Positions 38,153 through 47,113 of a stretch of 64,000 nucleotides of DNA are shown piece by piece. The position numbers and the translations under genes were made by a program. The first letter of the stretch is position 1. Each line of letters begins with the position of its first letter. The notes beneath the pieces were generated by a model. It was not told the DNA's origin. It searched no databases and saw only the letters and a program-made list of their open reading frames with translations. This DNA comes from CAZKRL01 sp964555295 (GTDB taxonomy: Bacteria > Bacteroidota > Bacteroidia > Flavobacteriales_D > Sanyastnellaceae): assembly GCA_964555295.1 (NCBI GenBank), contig CAZKRL010000003.1, positions 57,923-121,922 on the forward strand. Reading direction: 5' to 3'.

Positions 38153-40386
38153 TGAACGAGGAAAATACCGGAGGCGGTCTTGCCATCCGATTCCATCAAG
38201 CGCATCATATATACACCGTTGGGCAAAGCAGAAATATCGATACCAGCGATTTTTGAAGTGATTTGAGTGGTTGTGACTTCTCTTCCCGACATATCTATAA
38301 TCATCACTTGCGCCCAACCTTCCTCGGCCCTCATGACATGAATGCTTTGAGAGGCAGGGTTTGGATACAACATGAAATCAGCGCGATCAGCGATCCTGTT
38401 CAAACCTGTGCTCAAGCATGCGCCAGCAGTATAAGTTGTAATACCATGGAAGTATTCGGCTACACAAGCATTTGGATACGTAACGCTGTCGCATCCACAA
38501 ACAGGGTCATCCACATTCATACAATCCATTGTAGTGTCAATTTGGGTTGTGTCAATACAACTCTGACAAGCGCCCCATGTCCAGTTATACACCCCGTGGT
38601 GATTGTATGCGATACAATAGTTATCATAGGTAACACCATCACAACCGCAAACAGGCTCATAAACTGAAGGGCACTGTATGTTGAGATTGATAAGAGAACT
38701 ATCGATGCATATCGCAGGCTCTGAACAGGGGTAGTTGAGCGCACAGGTGGTTCCATCATAAGTGAACATTATGGTTGCATTGAAATTCTCAGGGAGTGGA
38801 TTGCTGAGCACGGTAGATGTTAGCGGATAGCTTTGTAAAGTTCCGCCAATCTGTCCGAAGAACCACATATCGCCGGTGGCTACAATTTGTCCACTACCAT
38901 CGAGAACGGAAGCAACATAAGGGTAATTGATGAACTCGGTTGGTTGACCATCGAAATGGATATCCGCCATCAATGTACCGGAAGTATCGAAGTACATTTG
39001 GGTTACACAAAATGCATCACATGAAGCAGCGCACGAACCAGGCACCCAAGATGTCAGGCCACCATAATTCAAAGCTTCACAATCATTATTGTAGGTGATA
39101 CCATTACATCCGCACACAGGATTTATAACTGTAGGACACATGACATCAAGGTTGATGAGTGATGGATCCACACATTCCACACCGCCACAGACTCCGTCTG
39201 TATAGCTGATAACACCGCCATAGGATTGAGCATAACAGTAATTATCGTAGGTGATTCCATCGCAACCACAGACCGGAGCATACACCAATAGGCAAATCGC
39301 ATTTGGGTCGATAAGGGAAGAATCTACGCAGCTGGAGCCGCACGCACCATCTGTCCAGCTGGTGATGCCACTGATCTCCGCATAACACGAGTTCTCGTAG
39401 GTATTGCCATCGCAACCGCACACTGGGGCGATAACGAACGGACAAATCGTATCTAGATTTATCAATGTAGGATCGAAGCAAGCGCTTCCACATTCGCCCG
39501 CCACATAACTGGTTACTCCACCGTAATAAATGGCTTCACATTCATTGCTATAGGTGATTCCATTGCAGCCACATACTGGCTCGAAAATAGCAGGACACAT
39601 CACCGAGGGGTCGATCTGAGATGAGTCTACACATTCAAATGCTGCACAACCCGCAGTGCAATCAGCCTCATTGAGAAAAAAGAAGTCGCTGTAGTCATAG
39701 CCATTCGAGCCAATATATGAACAGCCACTGATAGACGTGCAACCGGATGGGCGACGCACAAAACCCAATGGCATGGCACACGCGCCAAAGTCAACCTCAT
39801 ATGGAACGCCGCGACATCCATTGCTACCACACGCGCCGGAAGCATAGGTTGTAACACCGCCTACATAATAAGCTTGACAAGAGTTGTCGTAAGTAACGTT
39901 ATTACAACCACAAACTTCATTCGTGTCGAACGGACTACAATCCACCAAAAATCCTTGTTCAATCTGTGCTGAGTCGATACAAGTAGTATCCATAGAAGGG
40001 CATTGGGCCATGCATGCATCAGGGCTGTCGAAAAACTCACTTTGATAATCGATATTACAATAGGTCCAGCCACATCCGCTAAATGCCTGGCAACCGCTGG
40101 GCGTCCATGCGTACCCCAAAAACAAATCACATAATCCAAAATCGAATTGACTCATATCCAGGCACCCTCCTGAACATGGTCCATCTGTGTAAGACAATAC
40201 TCCGCCGTAGTTTATAGCAACACAATCATTGCTGTAGGTCACGCCATTGCAACCACAGACTGGAGCATAATTAGCGGGACAGACGGCGCTGGAATCAATC
40301 AACTCACAATTCACACACGTTGATGATTGTGCGCCCAGGTTCAGCAGAACACCAAAGAGAAAAATCCCTGTAATTAGTGGCCTCAT
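38149..40386 (-). CDS. Secreted poly-Kazal/Kunitz-like inhibitor with T9SS type A sorting domain
   Basis: A 745-residue exported protein (signal peptide 1-19, ending LGAQ). I count eight Kazal-like modules of the form PVCGCDGxTYxNxC ending with a final Cys about 17 residues later. Between the first two there is a Kunitz-like Cys module (GYAWTPSGCQAFSGC to ACMAQC), and a second follows Kazal 2 (GFVRRPSGCTSISGC to DCTAGC). A non-Kazal beta domain of about 90 residues (FCVTQMYFDTSGTLMADIHF) sits before the last two Kazals. The C-terminus FMLYPNPASQSIHV to LPNGVYMMRL is a T9SS type A sorting domain. It is probably surface-attached and may protect the cell from host or competitor serine proteases; inhibitory activity is inferred. 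Confidence 0.85.
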   Translation of the reverse strand: MRPLITGIFLFGVLLNLGAQSSTCVNCELIDSSAVCPANYAPVCGCNGVTYSNDCVAINYGGVLSYTDGPCSGGCLDMSQFDFGLCDLFLGYAWTPSGCQAFSGCGWTYCNIDYQSEFFDSPDACMAQCPSMDTTCIDSAQIEQGFLVDCSPFDTNEVCGCNNVTYDNSCQAYYVGGVTTYASGACGSNGCRGVPYEVDFGACAMPLGFVRRPSGCTSISGCSYIGSNGYDYSDFFFLNEADCTAGCAAFECVDSSQIDPSVMCPAIFEPVCGCNGITYSNECEAIYYGGVTSYVAGECGSACFDPTLINLDTICPFVIAPVCGCDGNTYENSCYAEISGITSWTDGACGSSCVDSSLIDPNAICLLVYAPVCGCDGITYDNYCYAQSYGGVISYTDGVCGGVECVDPSLINLDVMCPTVINPVCGCNGITYNNDCEALNYGGLTSWVPGSCAASCDAFCVTQMYFDTSGTLMADIHFDGQPTEFINYPYVASVLDGSGQIVATGDMWFFGQIGGTLQSYPLTSTVLSNPLPENFNATIMFTYDGTTCALNYPCSEPAICIDSSLINLNIQCPSVYEPVCGCDGVTYDNYCIAYNHHGVYNWTWGACQSCIDTTQIDTTMDCMNVDDPVCGCDSVTYPNACVAEYFHGITTYTAGACLSTGLNRIADRADFMLYPNPASQSIHVMRAEEGWAQVMIIDMSGREVTTTQITSKIAGIDISALPNGVYMMRLMESDGKTASGIFLVH

Positions 40387-40454
40387 ATCGAAATGTTTTA
40401 GAGTGGTTTTACACCAAAGACAAATTACATCGCACAGGGTTGCGTGAGAGCTAA

Positions 40455-40808
40455 TCAGTCTTCGTCATCATCGCCGGGCTCATCTGCCGGCTCATCTGCA
40501 TCGTCATCATCCATGTCTTCAAGACCATCATCACTGTCATCGCCCTTGAAGTTTTCAAACTCAGGTTCTTGACCATCATTACCTTCTGGTTCATCTTCAT
40601 CTACTTGCATGTTCTTGTCAATCTTGAACAGATAAATCGTGTCACCTGTACGAATCTCCAACGCTTTGATGAATTGACCTTTGGGCGTTACGAACGAAAT
40701 GAGATTTTCGTTTTCGAAACCGTTAGGAAAATGTTCATTGATCAGATCAATGTGTTCTTGAGAGAGGGAGTTGTAATCCTTGATGACTCGTTTGATAGGA
40801 GCAGCCAT
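40455..40808 (-). CDS. Small conserved protein with very acidic C-terminus
   Basis: A 117-residue protein. The first ~70 residues form a conserved domain (KRVIKDYNSLSQEHIDLI, then LEIRTGDTIYLFKID) known from many Bacteroidota, where it is often labelled DNA primase without primase motifs. The last ~45 residues are almost all Asp/Glu with Gly/Pro, ending DDDED. Acidic tails of this type may bind basic proteins or nucleic-acid partners, but the role is unknown. It lies 18 bp downstream of the deoxyhypusine synthase-like gene and is likely co-transcribed with it. Confidence 0.7.
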   Translation of the reverse strand: MAAPIKRVIKDYNSLSQEHIDLINEHFPNGFENENLISFVTPKGQFIKALEIRTGDTIYLFKIDKNMQVDEDEPEGNDGQEPEFENFKGDDSDDGLEDMDDDDADEPADEPGDDDED

Positions 40809-40826
40809 AACTCGATTATTCAGTTG

Positions 40827-41804
40827 TTAATGATTCAATAGCCATGCAAATATGAGAGGAGCAACGATGGTTGCATCGCTCTCGATGATAAATTTTGGAG
40901 TGTTGATATCCAACTTTCCCCAGGTGATTTTTTCATTCGGCACTGCGCCGCTGTAACTACCATAGCTCGTGGTGCTATCGCTTATTTGACAGAAATAACT
41001 CCAGAAAGGAACATCGTGCATTTCCATATCCTGATAGAGCATAGGCACAACGCAAATAGGGAAATCGCCCGCGATACCGCCACCAATCTGAAAGAAACCA
41101 ACGCCTTTACCCGGGGAGTTCTTCACATACCAATCGGCAAGCCAGGTCATGTATTCAATGCCGCTCTTCATAGTGGAGGGCTTGATATCCTTTTTGATAC
41201 AATAGCTGGCGAAAATATTTCCGAGCGTGCTATCCTCCCAACCCGGTACGATGATGGGCAGATTTTTCTCGGCGGCAGCTAGCATCCATGAATTTTTAGG
41301 ATCGATTTGATAGTACTGCTCGAGCACACCACTCAGCAACATGCGATACATATACTCATGTGGAAAATATCGCTCGCCTGCGTCATCCGCTTGTTTCCAT
41401 AATGCATGAATATGTTTCTGCAATCTGCGAAATGCTTCTTCCTCAGGGATACATGTATCGGTTACACGATTCAATCCGCGCTCGAGCAGATTCCATTCGT
41501 CTTGCGGTGTGAGGTCGCGATAATTGGGCACACGTTCATAATGGTCATGGGCCACAAGGTTCATCAGGTCTTCTTCCAAATTCGCGCCCGTGCATGATAT
41601 GATATCAACCTTCCCTGCGCGAATCATTTCAGCCAGTGAAATACCCAGCTCTGCGGTAGACATAGCACCTGCAAGCGTAATCATCATCTTCCCCCCTTCT
41701 GCGCGATGCAGCTCGTATCCCTTAGCCGCGTCTACCATGGCAGCAGCGTTAAAGTGGAGGTAGTTGCGCTCCATAAACTCTCTTATGCTGCTGTATTTAC
41801 CCAT
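40827..41804 (-). CDS. Deoxyhypusine synthase-like protein
   Basis: A 325-residue NAD-dependent enzyme of the deoxyhypusine synthase family. It contains LAGAMSTAELGISLAEMIR and DIISCTGANLEEDL near the N-terminus, VPGWEDSTLGNIFASYC in the middle, and the active-site Lys region NEKITWGKLD near the C-terminus. Bacteria lack eIF5A, so such homologues probably transfer an aminobutyl group between polyamines (homospermidine-type chemistry) or act on an unknown acceptor. Full length with the Lys present, so it is probably active. Confidence 0.85.
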   Translation of the reverse strand: MGKYSSIREFMERNYLHFNAAAMVDAAKGYELHRAEGGKMMITLAGAMSTAELGISLAEMIRAGKVDIISCTGANLEEDLMNLVAHDHYERVPNYRDLTPQDEWNLLERGLNRVTDTCIPEEEAFRRLQKHIHALWKQADDAGERYFPHEYMYRMLLSGVLEQYYQIDPKNSWMLAAAEKNLPIIVPGWEDSTLGNIFASYCIKKDIKPSTMKSGIEYMTWLADWYVKNSPGKGVGFFQIGGGIAGDFPICVVPMLYQDMEMHDVPFWSYFCQISDSTTSYGSYSGAVPNEKITWGKLDINTPKFIIESDATIVAPLIFAWLLNH

Positions 41805-41917
41805 TCTAATGTTTTGCTATTTACAATTTATCTTTTGCTACAAAAATGTATAAGTAGCTCTCAACTCAGTTCACTTCGAAAAACTTTTTTTCATTTCCTG
41901 ATTGTGAATTCCAATTT

Positions 41918-42346
41918 TCAGTCCTCGTTAATCTCCTCGTCTTCTTGCTCGAGCTCTTTAAAATCCAACATGTCCTTTGCTTGAAGAATATTGTACCACG
42001 TAAAGAACTTCTTGATGTCGGAAGCATAAACACGATCTGCATCGTACTCTGGCAATACCTTGGCCATTGCCTTACGCAGTTCACTGCCATCCAGCTTAGG
42101 GTCGGCTCCAGGGCCACCGGTATATTGTTCTTTGGCCTTGAGGAAAATTTCCCGCAAGGGCATATCCTCATCTTGGGTAAACATCGTGATATCACTCAAT
42201 GCGCTCACTTTGTCGTGCGTACTCAGAGGGTGCCGTTTACCATCTGTAAGCGACTCAACGATCACTGCAGATTTCCCGCGTGACAACACTTTGAAAAGAC
42301 CACTCTTTCCTGAGATGGTTAGAATTTTATCCAGTTCAGTTTTCAT
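41918..42346 (-). CDS. DUF5606 protein
   Basis: The start was chosen at ATG 42346 (MKTELDKILTISGKSG), the typical family N-terminus. The 142-residue product contains LFKVLSRGKSAVIVESLTDG and KFFTWYNILQAK, both characteristic of DUF5606, a small family found in Bacteroidota. A short acidic tail ends it. The N-terminal half resembles a small SH3-like beta fold. Function is unknown. It has a 113-bp leader from the neighbouring gene and no obvious operon partner. Confidence 0.78.
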   Translation of the reverse strand: MKTELDKILTISGKSGLFKVLSRGKSAVIVESLTDGKRHPLSTHDKVSALSDITMFTQDEDMPLREIFLKAKEQYTGGPGADPKLDGSELRKAMAKVLPEYDADRVYASDIKKFFTWYNILQAKDMLDFKELEQEDEEINED

Positions 42347-42419
42347 TTTTTTCGATGGCGGCAAATATGATATGAGTCGGTGGATTGGCAGCCAATGTTT
42401 GAAAAATTTGTTTTTATGC

Positions 42420-42899
42420 TCAACTAATTTTTGGGAAAGAGGGAATGGAATCACAAAAGGTAAATCCATTCATGTCGGAATTCATCTCGGCGCAAAGGTG
42501 AAGGAGTCCGTTTGATACCGCGATGAAAGGCGCTTTCAGAAAGGCGTTGTACACACCGGCCTGTTCCATGACAGAAGACCCCAACGTAATATCAGGAGCC
42601 TTACACTCAATAAGAAGGAAGGGCCTCATATCTCTTGTAAATGCAACGATATCGGCTCTTCGCCTCGTTCCATGATGGGGAATTTCATGCTCTTGCGCGA
42701 TGAGTCCTGGAGGATATTGCAGTGTGTTGACGAGATAATGAACCCAATGTTGTCTGACCCATTCTTCCGGCAGGCAGATGAGCCAACGCTTTCGCAACAT
42801 ATCAAATATCATCAGTTGACCATTTGCTTCTTGCAGCTTTATTTCAGCAGCGGGAAGATTGAGTCGAGGAAGTTCTTTATTGGGTAACTTTACGGCCAC
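42420..42899 (-). CDS. Stand-alone HsdR N-terminal-like (PD-(D/E)XK) nuclease domain protein
   Basis: A ~159-residue single-domain protein matching the N-terminal endonuclease domain of type I restriction HsdR: EWVRQHWVHYL, then RRADIVAFTRDMRPFLLIECKAP supplies the D...ExK catalytic core. No helicase part and no hsdM/hsdS nearby, so it is not a restriction system. Stand-alone copies occur near holA in many Bacteroidota, suggesting a DNA-maintenance role. The start is uncertain: GTG at 42899 avoids overlap with the divergent amn gene, while an ATG at 42983 would overlap it. Confidence 0.75.
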   Translation of the reverse strand: MAVKLPNKELPRLNLPAAEIKLQEANGQLMIFDMLRKRWLICLPEEWVRQHWVHYLVNTLQYPPGLIAQEHEIPHHGTRRRADIVAFTRDMRPFLLIECKAPDITLGSSVMEQAGVYNAFLKAPFIAVSNGLLHLCAEMNSDMNGFTFCDSIPSFPKIS

Positions 42900-42917
42900 A
42901 CCGACAAAAATACCTTG

Positions 42918-43691
42918 ATGGAGACGAAAGAAGAAATTGTAAAAAACTGGTTGCCCAGATACACAGGCGCTGCTCTCGAACAATTTGCCCCGCTCATACT
43001 GCTTACGAATTTCGACTCCTACCTTCAGAAATTTTCAGAGTGGCATAATGTCGAAATTATCGGTAGAGGAAAAGCAATGCCGATGTGCACCGCCGATGGC
43101 ATAACGATGATCAACTTCAGTATGGGAAGTGCAAATGCCGCTACCATTATGGATCTGCTGAGTGCGGTGTCTCCGAAGGCAGTGTTGTTTTTAGGTAAGT
43201 GCGGTGGACTTAAAAAGAAGAATGAGCTGGGTGATTTTGTGTTGCCATTGGCAGCGATTCGAGGCGAGGGAACCAGTAATGATTATTTCCCTGCAGAGGT
43301 TCCTGCATTGCCCGCTTTCACATTGCAACGTGCTGTGTCTTCTACCATTCGTGATGCGGGTATGGACTATTGGACAGGCACTGTTTATACTACCAACCGA
43401 AGAGTTTGGGAGCATGATGAGATGTTCAAGGATTATTTAAGGAAGATAAGAGCCATGGCAATTGATATGGAAACCGCAACACTTTTCACTGTGGGTTTTG
43501 CCAATAAAATTCCTATAGGGGCCCTGTTGCTGGTGAGTGATCAACCGATGATACCGCAGGGCGTGAAGACCTCCGAGAGTGACCAGAAAATAACCGGTCA
43601 GTTTGTTGATCAACACATTAAGATTGGTATTTCCGCACTCAAAGAAATTCGTGATGAAGGACAATCGGTGAGACATCTTCGTTGGGAGTAA
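42918..43691 (+). CDS. amn: AMP nucleosidase
   Basis: A 257-residue nucleoside-phosphorylase-fold enzyme. ATG 42918 was preferred to TTG 42915. The protein carries LTNFDSYLQKF, then GTITMINFSMGSANAA-like text (GITMINFSMGSANAAT), LGKCGGLKKKNELGDFVLP, and MAIDMETATLFTVGF with the catalytic Asp/Glu region. Bacteroidota proteins of this size are annotated AMP nucleosidase (AMP to adenine plus ribose 5-phosphate). A different purine nucleoside substrate cannot be excluded. holA starts 3 bp downstream, so the two are co-transcribed. Confidence 0.85.
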   Translation: METKEEIVKNWLPRYTGAALEQFAPLILLTNFDSYLQKFSEWHNVEIIGRGKAMPMCTADGITMINFSMGSANAATIMDLLSAVSPKAVLFLGKCGGLKKKNELGDFVLPLAAIRGEGTSNDYFPAEVPALPAFTLQRAVSSTIRDAGMDYWTGTVYTTNRRVWEHDEMFKDYLRKIRAMAIDMETATLFTVGFANKIPIGALLLVSDQPMIPQGVKTSESDQKITGQFVDQHIKIGISALKEIRDEGQSVRHLRWE

Positions 43692-43694
43692 GCT

Positions 43695-44720
43695 ATGCAA
43701 GATTTTTCGCAGATAATTCGGGATATCGATAAAGGTCAAATCAAGCCCGTCTATGTGCTGATGGGTGAGGAGCCATACTTCATTGACGTCATATCGGAGC
43801 GAATTGAAGGAACGCTAGACCCCATGTTTCGCGAGTTTGGTTTGTCGATCGTATACGGCCGAGACACTACTATAGAACAAGTTGTTGGCTCTGCAAAGAG
43901 CTTTCCCATGTTGGGTGAAAGACAAGTGGTGATTCTTCGCGAGGCGCAGAATATGAAAGAGTTCAACAGCAGGAAAGATGATGATGAAAGTGATTTGAAG
44001 CATTTGCTCACGTATGTAGAGAATCCATCAGCGCACACAACATTGGTGGTTTGCCTGAAAAACAAGACTCTCGACAAGCGTAAAAAACTCTTTAAAACCA
44101 TCGATAAAAAGGCTGTGGTTTTTCAATCAGAGAAAATCAAAGATAACCAACTGGCTGCATGGATTGAGAAGTATGTTAAAGAGCGTAACCTTGCGATTGA
44201 AAAGCAAGCCTCGGTATTGCTCGCTGAATATCTGGGCAATGACATCGGAAAGGTTGTAAATGCCGTAGATAAACTCTCTATAGTGTTAGGCAATAATGCT
44301 AAAATCACATCTGCCAGCATTGAAGAGAATATCGGAATCAACAAAGACTATAACGTTTGGGAATTGCAGCGCGCCCTTGGGAAAAAAGACTCACTGAAAT
44401 GTTATCGCATCATTCACTATTTCGAATCCAACCCGAAGGCGAATCCTATTCAAATGGTTATTCCTTCGTTGTATAGTTTTTTTATAAAGCTAGCTGTGTT
44501 AGGTACCGCTAACGACAAAAGGAAGGCAGCCGCCGATTTGGGAATCAATAGTTTTTTTGTGGATGAATATTTAGGTGCACTACCAAACTACAATATTCAG
44601 AAAACCGAGGAAATCATTCATTTCCTTCGGGAAGCGGATGGCAGAGCCAAGGGAATTGGCTCCGTTTCAATGGAAGACGGTGACATTTTAAAAGAGCTTA
44701 TTGCACAGATTCTAGACTAA
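43695..44720 (+). CDS. holA: DNA polymerase III subunit delta
   Basis: HolA is the clamp-loader subunit that opens the sliding clamp. The 341-residue product has the family N-terminus (PVYVLMGEEPYFID), the domain 1 ATPase-like core without Walker motifs, KNKTLDKRKKLFKTI in the middle, and the helical collar at the C-terminus with NPIQMVIPSLYSFF. Length is normal. It begins 3 bp after amn and ends in a convergent arrangement with the MATE gene. Confidence 0.93.
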   Translation: MQDFSQIIRDIDKGQIKPVYVLMGEEPYFIDVISERIEGTLDPMFREFGLSIVYGRDTTIEQVVGSAKSFPMLGERQVVILREAQNMKEFNSRKDDDESDLKHLLTYVENPSAHTTLVVCLKNKTLDKRKKLFKTIDKKAVVFQSEKIKDNQLAAWIEKYVKERNLAIEKQASVLLAEYLGNDIGKVVNAVDKLSIVLGNNAKITSASIEENIGINKDYNVWELQRALGKKDSLKCYRIIHYFESNPKANPIQMVIPSLYSFFIKLAVLGTANDKRKAAADLGINSFFVDEYLGALPNYNIQKTEEIIHFLREADGRAKGIGSVSMEDGDILKELIAQILD

Positions 44721-44752
44721 CCTATTTAGTTATAGTATGCGCATCAAGGGCA

Positions 44753-46105
44753 TCAATGGTTCAAGTTCGCACTGCGCCACCGACCTGATGAGAGATAAAG
44801 AATCGACAATACACCCAGGAGAGAAAAGTATATATAATCCGCTATCCATACTTTATGAATAGGCCACGACCATTGATATACCATTAACCAAGCAGAAAAG
44901 AGATAAAAGACCGAGGTTACCAATTCAATGATGAAACCTATAGTTGCCTTGCCACTACCTTCAACCGCTGAAAGTGTAATGCTGGTGAAGGCAAATAGCC
45001 ACATTGGCGGCAACACGATATACATAGTTAGAACCGTCATTTCTATAACCATAGCATCTGAGCTGAATAAACCAGCAATAGTTTCGGGATATAACCACAA
45101 GGGATGTGATAGGAGCGCAATGCATAGGAAGTTGAGCAAGCCCATCTTAAATATGATTCGATAAATGCTTTGGGTTCTGTTTTCCGCAATCAAGCCGGCT
45201 ACAAATGTTTTGGCAGCAGTGGAAAATCCGCCGACACTCACGTAGCAGAGCATATACATGTTCCTGACGATGAAAGAAGATTGCAACTCCCTTTCTCCCA
45301 TGCTTTCTATGAATCCATAAAAGATTACCCAAATCCCAAGAGCGAGCATTTGCTGAAGCGCAATGGGCGTGGCTAGCTTAAGTATCGAAGCGGTTTCGCG
45401 ATTTTCTCTAACATCGAAGTTTGCGTTTATAGTGGTGTGATGTCTTGAATTTCGCAGCGTGTAAATGGTGAGACAAATAAGTGCGATAACCTCCGCCACT
45501 ACCGTTGCAATAGCTGCGCCTTTTACTCCCATCGCTGGAATTTGCAGCCAGCCAAAAATGAAAATATAGTCAAGAAGAGCAGTGCTTCCTGCGAGCAACA
45601 ATGAGACACCTGCGAGTATTCGGGTTTTTGCAATGCCTGACCAGAACGACTGCAATGCAAGCAGCGGCGTGTAGAACAAAAAGCCGAAAGACCGATACTT
45701 CATGAATGTGACCATGTGTTCTCGCACCTCCTGCGATTCTATACGAGAACATACCCAATGCGGCAATACAAAGAAATAGATCAACCACTGAATTACACCC
45801 AAGATGAGACTCATCCATAGCGCATTACCAATGGTGCGGTGTATCATGGACCTGTTGCCCGCACCAAGATGTGAGGCCACTCTGATTTGCGCCGCATTGC
45901 TCAATCCTGTAGAGGCCATGATGAGAGTGATATATAGTAATCCGGCGAATGACACCGCACTCATCGCGTTTCCGTTGACTTGTGAAGTAAAATAGTTGTC
46001 GATGAACGCCACAATGAACTGAACGAAAATTCCTGCGCTCACAGGCAGTGACACCGACAAGATTCCTTTGGTCGTAATGTCGAAATGGGATGAGCTGCCG
46101 TTCAT
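44753..46105 (-). CDS. MATE-family multidrug/sodium antiporter
   Basis: A 450-residue integral membrane protein with about 12 transmembrane helices in two related halves (early FAGLLYITLIMASTGLSNAAQIRVASHLGAGN; later FSTAAKTFVAGLIAENRTQ), the MATE signature of Gln/Arg in helix 1-2 loops. It exports cationic compounds using Na+ or H+. ATG 46105 overlaps the ribA TGA by one base (TGATG), so it is coupled to ribA; this raises the possibility of flavin-related export, as seen for some Bacteroidota MATE proteins, though drug export is equally possible. Confidence 0.9.
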   Translation of the reverse strand: MNGSSSHFDITTKGILSVSLPVSAGIFVQFIVAFIDNYFTSQVNGNAMSAVSFAGLLYITLIMASTGLSNAAQIRVASHLGAGNRSMIHRTIGNALWMSLILGVIQWLIYFFVLPHWVCSRIESQEVREHMVTFMKYRSFGFLFYTPLLALQSFWSGIAKTRILAGVSLLLAGSTALLDYIFIFGWLQIPAMGVKGAAIATVVAEVIALICLTIYTLRNSRHHTTINANFDVRENRETASILKLATPIALQQMLALGIWVIFYGFIESMGERELQSSFIVRNMYMLCYVSVGGFSTAAKTFVAGLIAENRTQSIYRIIFKMGLLNFLCIALLSHPLWLYPETIAGLFSSDAMVIEMTVLTMYIVLPPMWLFAFTSITLSAVEGSGKATIGFIIELVTSVFYLFSAWLMVYQWSWPIHKVWIADYIYFSLLGVLSILYLSSGRWRSANLNH

Positions 46106-46695
46106 CAATCCAAGATGTGGCCGAGTTTGCTCTTCTTTGTTTCCATGTATCCCTCATTCTCCTTCCGGGTGGGAATGATGATCGGAATGCGAGAGATTAC
46201 TTTTATTCCAAGATTATTGAGAGATTGAATTTTGTCAGGGTTGTTGGTGAGCAAACGAATTTCATGAATACCAAAATGCGAGAGGATATTGGCGGCCATC
46301 GTGTAGTCACGGATGTCAGCTGCGTATCCTAATTGGAGATTCGCCTCTACGGTATCGAGGCCTCCATCTTGCAATTTGTATGCACGTAGTTTTTCAAGCA
46401 ATCCAATGCCCCGTCCTTCTTGTCGCAGATAAATGATTACTCCGCCCTCTTTTCCAATCTTCTGAAGAGCATATTTCAGCTGCTCACCGCAATCGCATCG
46501 CAGAGATGCAAAAATGTCACCCGTGCAACATTCTGAATGGATTCTTACCAGAGGTGTAGTCCCTGTTTTGTGTTCAGCAGAAACGAGGGCCAGATGAGGT
46601 TGATCAGGATGACTTGCGTTATGAAACGCGTGCATTATGAATTCACCATATTCGGTGGGTATCCGCGACTCTACTAAAGAATGTATGTGATCCAT
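46105..46695 (-). CDS. ribA: GTP cyclohydrolase II
   Basis: RibA performs the first step of riboflavin synthesis. The 196-residue, stand-alone form (not fused to RibB) contains VRIHSECCTGDIFASLRCDCG with the three zinc Cys, RQEGRGIGLLEKLRAYKLQD with catalytic residues, and TVEANLQLGYAADIRDY. All key positions are present. It is coupled to the MATE gene by a one-base overlap. Confidence 0.95.
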   Translation of the reverse strand: MDHIHSLVESRIPTEYGEFIMHAFHNASHPDQPHLALVSAEHKTGTTPLVRIHSECCTGDIFASLRCDCGEQLKYALQKIGKEGGVIIYLRQEGRGIGLLEKLRAYKLQDGGLDTVEANLQLGYAADIRDYTMAANILSHFGIHEIRLLTNNPDKIQSLNNLGIKVISRIPIIIPTRKENEGYMETKKSKLGHILD

Positions 46696-46725
46696 ACCAA
46701 TTAAGGGCCGACGAAGGTACGATGA

Positions 46726-47112
46726 TTAGGCCTGCTGCACACCGGCGATCGCGCCGATGAGTTCATCAAACTCCCAAGGTTTGGTGAGACATATGATTTG
46801 GGGATTCGCTTTTACATTGTCCTCTACTTCTGTGTCGATATACCCCGTAAGAAGCACGAATGTTGAAGTTGGAGAAATGTTCATCACCTCGCTGATGAGT
46901 TGATGGCCGCGCATGTCGGGCATCATTTCATCGGTGATTACGGCAACGATTTCATAACCTTCAGCCATCAATTCATTCACGAGTTCAATTGCTTCCTCAC
47001 CTCCTTCTGCAAATTCAAAAAGATATTGGCTGCCAAATGCACGTATCATCTGTTGTTGTAACGCCGATAAAATTGCCGATTCATCATCTACGCAAACGAT
47101 AGCCTGTTTCAT
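46726..47112 (-). CDS. Single-domain response regulator
   Basis: A 128-residue CheY-like receiver without an output domain. Acidic pocket Asp9/Asp10, phospho-acceptor Asp61 (VITDEMMPDMRG), Thr89 (LLTGY) and Lys111 (CLTKPW) are all present. The gene starts one base after the histidine kinase stop, so the two form a cognate pair. Output must go through protein contacts, for example with another kinase or motility machinery. The TKPW sequence is typical of RpfG/HD-GYP-type receivers, but no such domain follows. Confidence 0.9.
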   Translation of the reverse strand: MKQAIVCVDDESAILSALQQQMIRAFGSQYLFEFAEGGEEAIELVNELMAEGYEIVAVITDEMMPDMRGHQLISEVMNISPTSTFVLLTGYIDTEVEDNVKANPQIICLTKPWEFDELIGAIAGVQQA

Positions 47113-47113
47113 A

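Noticed and set aside
42420..42899. Possible restriction-modification or defence island
   Set aside because: Only a single HsdR N-terminal-like domain is present; neighbours are amn, holA and DUF5606, with no methylase, helicase or mobility genes.
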